This document shows, piece after piece, positions 1-4,897 of a DNA stretch of 5,931 bases (position 1 is the first letter of the stretch; each line of letters opens with the position of its first letter). A model generated the notes under the pieces. That model made no database searches and was not told the DNA's origin. It saw only the letters and a program-made list of their open reading frames with translations. Origin of the DNA: JAUXIQ01 sp030620925 [NCBI: Nitrospinota bacterium] (lineage in GTDB: Bacteria; JAUXIQ01); NCBI GenBank assembly GCA_030620925.1, contig JAUXIQ010000145.1, forward strand, positions 1 through 5,931, in the 5' to 3' direction. Both the position numbers and the translations under genes were made by a program.

Positions 1-527
1 CCTTCCATCTCCAGAAGCCCTATTTTCATGGGTATTCCCATGCCGTAACCGCCCATTGAGCCGTCCGCTCTGACTACCCTGTGGCAGGGGACTATAAAGG
101 GGAGCGGGTTTTTCCCGTTGGCCGTGCCCACGGCTCTGGCGGAGGGTGTTCCGATAAGGCCGGCCAGTCTGCTGTAGGTGCTGACGCCGCCGTGAGGGAT
201 GTTGAGAACTTCCTCCCATACCTTTCGCTGAAAGTCGGTGCCGGTGTTTAAGTCAATTGGTGCGGGAAAGGGGGATTTACCGCCCTGGAAGAATTCTCCG
301 AGCCATGCTATGGCCTGAGGGAAAGGGAAGTCATTATATATGACTCGGCCGTTTGATTGATCTATGAGTTTTCTGACGGCGCCATCACGGAGGGTTCTGT
401 TAAACTCCAGCCAGAATACTCCCCTTTCACTTGCAGCGAGGAGGTATTTCCCGTACTGGGAACCGCCCTCTGCCAGGAAAACCCTTCCCGGGCGGAGTTT
501 CAATGCTCGGATCAGGGGGAAGCTCAT
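1..527 (-). CDS. ogt: Methylated-DNA--protein-cysteine methyltransferase (O6-alkylguanine-DNA alkyltransferase), C-terminus cut by window edge
   Basis: This suicide repair protein moves the alkyl group from O6-alkylguanine (and O4-alkylthymine) in DNA to its own cysteine. 175 full codons are visible from the ATG at 527, and the frame runs off the left edge. The N-terminal methyltransferase domain starts around residue 26 (GKYLLAASERGVFWL). The C-terminal winged-helix domain covers about residues 97-175. It contains TYSRLAG (117-123), the arginine-finger region SARAVG (129-134), the asparagine hinge NGKNP (137-141), and the active-site motif PCHRV with nucleophile Cys148. The visible end, GLLEME, resembles the usual family C-terminus, so few residues should be missing. 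The ATG overlaps the TGA of the upstream glycosylase gene (ATGA, 527-524), suggesting translational coupling. A GAGGAG lies directly against the ATG, too close for a normal Shine-Dalgarno. The frame stays open upstream with a GTG at 614, but that would overlap the glycosylase heavily. Family assignment is firm; an Ogt rather than Ada C-domain name rests on the single-domain architecture. Confidence 0.94.
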   Translation of the reverse strand, partial: MSFPLIRALKLRPGRVFLAEGGSQYGKYLLAASERGVFWLEFNRTLRDGAVRKLIDQSNGRVIYNDFPFPQAIAWLGEFFQGGKSPFPAPIDLNTGTDFQRKVWEEVLNIPHGGVSTYSRLAGLIGTPSARAVGTANGKNPLPFIVPCHRVVRADGSMGGYGMGIPMKIGLLEME

Positions 528-1450
528 CTCCTCAACCGGTTTGCGTTCTTCTCTTTGTACTGATGATAAGCGGATAGAAGGTAGAAAGCGGCGCAGCCTT
601 TGTATTCGCCCCACGCCTTTGCACGCTTGCGCACCTCCCTGCCGGAAACCTGTTTCTTGTATTTATAGAAATGTGTTACGGCATTTCTTATGCCTATATC
701 GTCCGCCGGTATGACTCCCCAGCGACCCATTCCCCGCAGAAGCACATACTCAGCCGTCCATCTTCCCACCCCTTTTATTTTCATCAAATATTCCAGAGCA
801 TCTTCTTGATTCATCCGCTCCAGGCCCTTCAAGTCTATATCCCCTTTAATCACGGCGCGAGTGAGGCCGATTATATATTCGGCTTTGCGGCGGGAGAATT
901 GCATATCACGCAGCTCATCCTGAGATATGGAGGAAAGCTCTTTGGGGGTCGGAAAACCATAGTATTTGCGGCTATTATAGCGGAACTTGACGCCGCATTT
1001 TATTACCAGCCTGGCCTTGAGAGAGTAGATAAAGGAGAGGTTCATCTGCTGCCCGGTGATGGCCCATATCAGAGCTTCGTAGATGGAAGGTGTGACTGGG
1101 GGTTTGAATCCGTAATTCCTTTTGCTCAATTTGTTGAGCACCTCGTCTCCCGAGATCTCACGATAGTAGGGCCTGATGTCTTGATTGAGTGAGAAGATGC
1201 GTTTTACTTTCTGCTCCACTTCCGACAATAAACGCGCGCTCCTGCAACCGGGTACATACAAATCCAATACGGGTTTAAGGACGGTTCCCACGGATTTCAC
1301 GATTATAAGCAGGGGCCTGTCCTTAACCACCAGTACCCTTTGATAGACGTTGTCATTACACAGGTCTACTATTTCTTTATCCGACCTGGAGAAATAATCT
1401 AGAGTAGATTTAAAATTTAAAGGTGTATCGATATTAATGATTGTTTTCAT
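524..1450 (-). CDS. alkA: AlkA-type DNA-3-methyladenine glycosylase II (HhH-GPD superfamily)
   Basis: This base-excision repair enzyme hydrolyses the N-glycosidic bond of alkylated bases such as 3-methyladenine. With ATG at 1450 it has 308 residues, somewhat longer than E. coli AlkA. An AlkA/OGG-like N-terminal domain (about 1-115) precedes the helical core. The core shows ALIWAITGQQMN (126-137), corresponding to the AlkA AIVGQ segment, then the helix-hairpin-helix MKIKGVGRWTAEYVL (223-237). The GPD loop IPADDIGIRNAV follows, whose second Asp (D251) aligns with catalytic Asp238 of E. coli AlkA. WGEYKGCAAFYLL (281-293) matches the conserved C-terminal helix. The frame is also open to a TTG at 1534 (336 residues), but those 28 residues do not look like family sequence, while MKTIINIDTPLNF does; neither start has a good ribosome-binding site. 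It is the first gene of a two-gene unit with the methyltransferase. No convincing promoter was found for this strand. The exact substrate range is unknown, and an OGG-like activity cannot be excluded. Confidence 0.88.
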   Translation of the reverse strand: MKTIINIDTPLNFKSTLDYFSRSDKEIVDLCNDNVYQRVLVVKDRPLLIIVKSVGTVLKPVLDLYVPGCRSARLLSEVEQKVKRIFSLNQDIRPYYREISGDEVLNKLSKRNYGFKPPVTPSIYEALIWAITGQQMNLSFIYSLKARLVIKCGVKFRYNSRKYYGFPTPKELSSISQDELRDMQFSRRKAEYIIGLTRAVIKGDIDLKGLERMNQEDALEYLMKIKGVGRWTAEYVLLRGMGRWGVIPADDIGIRNAVTHFYKYKKQVSGREVRKRAKAWGEYKGCAAFYLLSAYHQYKEKNANRLRR

Positions 1451-1628
1451 TCTGCGGCACGATGGACCAGAGGTGAAAATTAGTATTTGAGTGATAGGGC
1501 ACAATGAAACATTGGTGTTAGTTTCAGCTATCAATTTTCCATAAGAGCTTACATCAGAGTTGTTTATATTTCAACAATATATTAGTGTTTTCATGAGTCG
1601 GCGTTTTATCGCTGGAGACGGCATTTTG

Positions 1629-1657
1629 TTGCCACGGAAATGGGAAGCGTCTATAAT
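1629..1657 (+). promoter_or_regulatory. Sigma70-type promoter of thiE
   Basis: TTGCCA at 1629-1634 and a perfect TATAAT at 1652-1657 are separated by exactly 17 bp, close to the housekeeping sigma consensus. Transcription would start near 1664, giving a 5' leader of roughly 50-60 nt before thiE. A short inverted repeat (GGCA 1620-1623, TGCC 1630-1633) overlaps the -35 element and could be chance. No thiamine-diphosphate riboswitch consensus (for example CUGAGA) is visible between the promoter and the gene. Confidence 0.72.
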
Positions 1658-1667
1658 CGGTAAGGAA

Positions 1668-1685
1668 GCACAGACGATCTGTTGC
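1668..1685 (+). other. Small 5'-UTR stem-loop ahead of thiE
   Basis: GCACAGA and TCTGTTGC can pair around a CGA loop, as seven base pairs with one bulged T. The hairpin begins only about four bases after the predicted transcription start and ends six bases before an AGGTGA ribosome-binding-like sequence. A 5'-terminal stem like this may protect the mRNA or affect initiation, but it is short and no U-tract follows, so it is not a terminator. Confidence 0.35.
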
Positions 1686-1705
1686 CGTTCAAGGTGAGAT
1701 AGGGT

Positions 1706-1729
1706 ATGAGAGTTAATGGACATGTTTAA
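1706..1729 (+). other. Possible seven-codon leader ORF (MRVNGHV) overlapping the thiE start
   Basis: ATG at 1706 reads seven codons to a TAA at 1727-1729, in a different frame from thiE and overlapping its first codons. AGGTGA at 1692-1697, the best Shine-Dalgarno match in the leader, sits 8 nt upstream of this ATG. That is a better distance than to either thiE start (18 nt to 1716, 24 nt to 1722). Translation of the mini-ORF could deliver ribosomes to thiE by termination and reinitiation. The peptide has no run of regulatory codons that would suggest classic attenuation, and a chance occurrence is quite possible. Confidence 0.25.
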
Positions 1730-2357
1730 ACTCTGCGTCATTACGGACAGGAGATTGGCGGGTGATCGCTCGACTCCAGAGGTGGTGGAGGAAGCCATCC
1801 GGGGCGGTGCGGACGCCATTCAATTCCGGGATAAGGAAGCTACCTCCGGAGAACTTCTGCAAGAGGGTCTGCGCCTGCGGGAGCTTACCGCAGAAAAAGG
1901 GGTGCTTCTCATCGTAAACGACAGGCCCGATATAGCACTGGCGGTGGATGCTGACGGAGTGCACCTGGGGCAGGAAGACCTTCCCGCCTTTGCGGCGAGA
2001 AGGCTTATGGGGCCTCGCAAGATTGTGGGGATATCGGCCAGCGATATCGCGCTGGCCCTCAAGGCTCAAGAGGAGGGCGCGGACTACGTGGGGATAGGCG
2101 CCATTTACCACACCACCACCAAACAGCTTACCGCGCCTCCCCGCGGCCCTGAATTCATCAGAGCTTTCAGCGGACGGTTGAACATCCCTTTCGTGCCCCT
2201 GGGAGGCATATCGGCGCAGAACGTGGAAGATGTCGTTCGGGCGGGCGCCCGCAGTATAGCCGTATGTTCTGCGGTGGTCTCGGCGCCGGACGTGGCCGAA
2301 GCCACCAGGGAGCTGAAGGGGAGGATGATGAAGGCCATGGAAGATCAGCTCACCTGA
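1716..2357 (+). CDS. thiE: Thiamine-phosphate synthase ThiE
   Basis: This enzyme condenses hydroxymethylpyrimidine diphosphate with the thiazole phosphate moiety to give thiamine phosphate in the cytoplasm, the step that joins the two halves of vitamin B1. The 213-residue TIM-barrel protein is of normal family length. Visible motifs are ITDRR (9-13), QFRDK (36-40, pyrimidine-diphosphate binding), VNDR (67-70), GVHLGQEDLP (81-90), VGISAS (104-109), GADYVGIGAIYHTTTK (121-136) and PLGGI (161-165). D69 and D88 have the same spacing as the Mg2+ ligands Asp93 and Asp112 of Bacillus subtilis ThiE, and K136 aligns with Lys159. Where many homologues read FPT or YPT before TK, this one has YHT. The start is ATG 1716 or, two codons later, ATG 1722, which has GAGAG at 1708-1712 nine bases upstream; an in-frame stop at 1707 excludes anything longer. 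No other thi genes are in view, so it appears to be a single-gene unit with its own promoter. Confidence 0.95.
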   Translation: MDMFKLCVITDRRLAGDRSTPEVVEEAIRGGADAIQFRDKEATSGELLQEGLRLRELTAEKGVLLIVNDRPDIALAVDADGVHLGQEDLPAFAARRLMGPRKIVGISASDIALALKAQEEGADYVGIGAIYHTTTKQLTAPPRGPEFIRAFSGRLNIPFVPLGGISAQNVEDVVRAGARSIAVCSAVVSAPDVAEATRELKGRMMKAMEDQLT

Positions 2358-2360
2358 AAG

Positions 2361-3317
2361 CTAATGCTCTTGATCCTCCCTATTATTTCGCAAGACCTGA
2401 ATGAATTTTTCATCCCGCTCCCTGATAATCCTGGCCAGCGCTTCTTCGGTATATTCGTATAGTCCGCTGCCCGTCTTGGCTCCCAGCTTGCCTTCCTTTA
2501 CCAGTTTTTTGAGCAACCTGTTGGGTTTGGTTGACCTATCATGCTCCTTGAACAGGTAGTCGGATACGGACACCACCGTGTCCAGGCCCGCCAGGTCCAT
2601 TGTCTGTACCGGTCCGATGGCGGAATACCTGAACCCCGGCCCGTATTTCATGACCACATCTATGTCTTCCGGCTCCGCCACCTCATTTTCGAGGAGGTAC
2701 AATATCTCTCTGAATATGGCCGACTGAAGTCTGTTCCCGATGAAGCCGGGGACGTCTTTTTTCACCACCACCGGTTTTTTCCCAAGCTTCTCGAGCAGTG
2801 TGTAAAGCGTCTTGACGGTCTGGTCGGTGGTGCTCTCGCCCCGCACTATTTCCACGAGGGGGACTATGTGAGGAGGGTTCCACCAGTGCATGCCGGCGAC
2901 CCTGCCGGGGTGTGAGGTGCGCTCGGCTATTTCCGTGATGCTGAGCCCCGAGGTGTCGGTGGTGAGCAGGGTTTCGGGAAGACTTATCTCTCCCAGGTTC
3001 TCGAACACCTCCTGCTTGAGCTCGAGCTGTTCGGGCAGGTTTTCGTTGACCAGGTCCACCCCGTCCACCGCCTCCACGAGGTCGGTGGTGGTGGAGATAC
3101 GCCGCAAGGCTTCCCGTGCGGTTTCAGGGGAGAGGGCGTTGTTGGCTACCAGGGTCTCCTGATTATGTTCTATTTTCTTGATTGCGTTTTGTAAAGTTTC
3201 TTCGGTCCTGGAGTAGAGCCAGACTTCAAAGCCGGTCTGTGCGAAAATCTGGGCGATGCCGGAGCCCATGATCCCGGCACCAAGAACGGCTACACTACTT
3301 AACTCCTCTATATCCAT
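2361..3317 (-). CDS. 3-hydroxyacyl-CoA dehydrogenase, NAD-dependent (3-hydroxybutyryl-CoA dehydrogenase-like)
   Basis: This enzyme should oxidise (S)-3-hydroxyacyl-CoA to 3-oxoacyl-CoA with NAD(P)+; from the context the substrate is probably 3-hydroxybutyryl-CoA (inference). The 318 residues form a Rossmann domain (about 7-188) and a helical dimerisation domain (about 189-290). The dinucleotide loop is GAGIMGSG (13-20). Residues matching the human enzyme's catalytic set are Ser123 (DTSGLSI), His144 (HWWNPP), Glu156 and Asn195 (PGFIGNR). The C-terminal domain ends with KTGSGLYEY (281-289), the usual closing motif. Length is slightly above the typical ~285 because of a charged C-terminal tail. 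The HWWNPP...PLVEIV version differs from the classical HFFNPV and recalls the lambda-crystallin/carnitine dehydrogenase branch, so another hydroxyacid or hydroxyacyl substrate is possible. The ATG at 3317 follows AGAGGGG by 5 nt. The gene lies 42 nt downstream of abfD and is very likely co-transcribed with it. Its stop codon is 3 nt from the stop of convergent thiE. Confidence 0.88.
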   Translation of the reverse strand: MDIEELSSVAVLGAGIMGSGIAQIFAQTGFEVWLYSRTEETLQNAIKKIEHNQETLVANNALSPETAREALRRISTTTDLVEAVDGVDLVNENLPEQLELKQEVFENLGEISLPETLLTTDTSGLSITEIAERTSHPGRVAGMHWWNPPHIVPLVEIVRGESTTDQTVKTLYTLLEKLGKKPVVVKKDVPGFIGNRLQSAIFREILYLLENEVAEPEDIDVVMKYGPGFRYSAIGPVQTMDLAGLDTVVSVSDYLFKEHDRSTKPNRLLKKLVKEGKLGAKTGSGLYEYTEEALARIIRERDEKFIQVLRNNREDQEH

Positions 3318-3322
3318 AACTA

Positions 3323-3329
3323 CCCCTCT
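3323..3329 (-). promoter_or_regulatory. Ribosome-binding site of the hydroxyacyl-CoA dehydrogenase gene
   Basis: On the minus strand this reads AGAGGGG, 5 nt before the ATG at 3317. It supports that start and sits in the short gap after abfD, in which I see no terminator or promoter. Confidence 0.7.
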
Positions 3330-3360
3330 TGTTCTTTGAACATTCAGGATTAATAGCGAG

Positions 3361-4818
3361 CTAGTCGATACCTACTATATCCCTCACCAGCCTCTTCTTA
3401 TGCTCGATGTTGCTGAAGCGCCGGATCATTACCCGCTGCGCCTGGGGTGAGCCTGCGCCGTGGACCGACTCGGTGAGATAGGCCAGGGCGCCGCGCCCCA
3501 GGCAGGCGTTTTCGATGTATCGAAGTATCTTCAGCCTGTCCCGCGTGGGGACGCCGTCCACACCTTTGAAATATTTTTCCACCAGGTGTCCGACCTCCGG
3601 GCTGTGCAGGTCCTTACCCGAGGGTATGGTCACCATCGCGCCTCCTGCAACATCCTGAGCGATGCGGGCGATTTGGAAGGGCAATTCGGTGACGCTGAGC
3701 TTGCACACGTTGGCCAGCACGGGGTCCACCCAGTAGGCGCCGCTGGGCAGAGGCGCGGCTTCGCTCGCCGCTGAAAGACCTGCGGCGTACATGAGCTCGT
3801 TGAGATAGGTCATCTCCACTATCTTTTCCTTTATGTGGGAGACTTTTTCCGTCCCGTTGTATTCCGCAATGGAAGCCGTGGCGCCTATTATGGTGTCGCC
3901 CACGCCCACCTTGCAGCCGCCGTAGCTCATGCGGTGATAGCAGGCGAAGCGTTCCACCAGCGGCCCCACAAACTCACATTCGTGCATCATGAATATCCGG
4001 TCGCGGGGGACGAAGATGTCGTCGAAGACGATGAGCGCCTCCTGTCCCCCATACTTGGGGTTTCCCTTGTCTATGTCGGACCCGTCACCGGTATCCAGGG
4101 ATCGAAGGTCAGACGGCTGCCGCCCGTAAATGTAAACTATCCCTTCGGTATCAGCGGGCACGGCGAACATGACCGCATACTGTTTATCCTCCTCTTTCAG
4201 CGCCATGGTGGGCATTACCAGAATCTCGTGCGAGTTGAGAGCGCCTGTCTGGTGAGCCTTGGCCCCGCGTACCACTATGCCTTCTTTGCGTTCTTCCACG
4301 ATATGGAGGAAGAGGTCGGGGTCGGCCTGCTGGCCGGGGGACAGGCTGCGGTCTCCCTTGGGGTCGGTCATGGCGGCGTCGACTATCATGTCCTCCTGCT
4401 GAACCCTGGTGAGGAAGTTTCGGAAACGCTTATGGTATTCGGTGCCTTGTTTCTGGTCGATGTCGTAGGTGCTGCTGTATACGGCGTTCATGGCGTCGAG
4501 ACCGGCGCAGCGCTGAAAACATACCCCCGTCTTCTGGCCCATCAGTCGAAGCATCTTGACTTTTTTGGTGAGGTCTTCTTTGCTGTGCACTATGTGTGTG
4601 AACCTGTTGACGGTATCACCGGTGAGGGTGGATTTTGCAGTGAGCAGCTCCTTGTGCTCTGGGTCGTGGGCCAGTTCGTAGGTGAGGGCGGCGGCGTCCA
4701 GGGAGGGTCTCATGAGAGGGTGATCCACGCTGCTCTCCACGCGCTCGCCCATGCAGTAAATTTTACGCTTAAGCTGGCGTATGCTGTCTATATATTCGTC
4801 AGACGTCTTGATGGGCAT
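3361..4818 (-). CDS. abfD: 4-hydroxybutyryl-CoA dehydratase / vinylacetyl-CoA delta-isomerase
   Basis: This FAD- and [4Fe-4S]-containing enzyme dehydrates 4-hydroxybutyryl-CoA to crotonyl-CoA through a ketyl-radical mechanism and also isomerises vinylacetyl-CoA. It has 485 residues, the normal family size, and agrees in long blocks with Clostridium aminobutyricum AbfD as I recall it (for example KKVKMLRLMGQKT, MTDPKGDR, VVRGAKAHQTG, ESVHGAGSPQAQR). Residues matching its iron-sulfur ligands are Cys100 and Cys104 (CFQRC), His295 and Cys302 (CYHRMSYGGCK). Matching catalytic positions are Glu260 (GGQE), Tyr299, Lys303 and Glu450 (LTESVHG). This complete set separates it from plain 4-hydroxyphenylacetate 3-monooxygenases (HpaB) of the same superfamily. 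The ATG at 4818 has a near-perfect AGGAGGT six bases upstream. It lies 79 nt after the porB-like gene and 42 nt before the dehydrogenase gene, in one probable operon. It should be oxygen-sensitive and is typical of anaerobic 4-aminobutyrate/succinate metabolism or of 4-hydroxybutyrate CO2-fixation cycles. Confidence 0.93.
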   Translation of the reverse strand: MPIKTSDEYIDSIRQLKRKIYCMGERVESSVDHPLMRPSLDAAALTYELAHDPEHKELLTAKSTLTGDTVNRFTHIVHSKEDLTKKVKMLRLMGQKTGVCFQRCAGLDAMNAVYSSTYDIDQKQGTEYHKRFRNFLTRVQQEDMIVDAAMTDPKGDRSLSPGQQADPDLFLHIVEERKEGIVVRGAKAHQTGALNSHEILVMPTMALKEEDKQYAVMFAVPADTEGIVYIYGRQPSDLRSLDTGDGSDIDKGNPKYGGQEALIVFDDIFVPRDRIFMMHECEFVGPLVERFACYHRMSYGGCKVGVGDTIIGATASIAEYNGTEKVSHIKEKIVEMTYLNELMYAAGLSAASEAAPLPSGAYWVDPVLANVCKLSVTELPFQIARIAQDVAGGAMVTIPSGKDLHSPEVGHLVEKYFKGVDGVPTRDRLKILRYIENACLGRGALAYLTESVHGAGSPQAQRVMIRRFSNIEHKKRLVRDIVGID

Positions 4819-4824
4819 GGAGGG

Positions 4825-4831
4825 ACCTCCT
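4825..4831 (-). promoter_or_regulatory. Strong ribosome-binding site of abfD
   Basis: AGGAGGT on the minus strand lies 6 nt before the ATG at 4818, an almost ideal Shine-Dalgarno that fixes this start. The 79-nt gap upstream (4819-4897) also contains a run of seven T on the minus strand (4853-4847), but no GC-rich hairpin precedes it, so I do not call a terminator. Confidence 0.8.
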
Positions 4832-4897
4832 CGCTTTCAGGTTATGAAAAAAAGTCTTGCATTATTTGGTTACAAAAATTCACCCTTTCGGCCTGAC

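Noticed and set aside
671-1192. Open frame of 173 codons on the plus strand opposite the AlkA-like gene
   Set aside because: It is a shadow of the glycosylase coding strand, without motifs or a convincing ribosome site.
1450-1534. Longer AlkA-like protein starting at TTG 1534
   Set aside because: The added 28 residues do not look like AlkA N-terminal sequence and the TTG lacks a well-spaced ribosome site; ATG 1450 gives a family-like N-terminus.
1560-1577. Inverted repeat TTGTT/AACAA as an operator
   Set aside because: It is a five-base stem in AT-rich DNA with an 8-nt loop, easily due to chance and not linked to a recognised regulator.
1600-1715. Thiamine-diphosphate riboswitch ahead of thiE
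   Set aside because: The conserved CUGAGA and pyrophosphate-sensor blocks are absent, and the ~55-nt leader is too short for the ~100-nt aptamer.
1571-2111. Minus-strand open frames across the thiE leader and gene
   Set aside because: They overlap the clear thiE gene in antisense, and the translations resemble no known family.
3361-4818. 4-hydroxyphenylacetate 3-monooxygenase (HpaB)
   Set aside because: The protein has the cluster ligands CFQRC and HRMSYGGCK, which simple flavin monooxygenases of this superfamily lack.
4847-4853. Rho-independent terminator after porB (seven T on the minus strand)
   Set aside because: The preceding sequence is AT-rich and forms no stem stronger than about three base pairs.
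3835-4896. Long open frame (353 codons) on the plus strand opposite abfD
   Set aside because: It is entirely antisense to a highly conserved gene, shows no recognisable family motif, and is expected from third-position GC bias.
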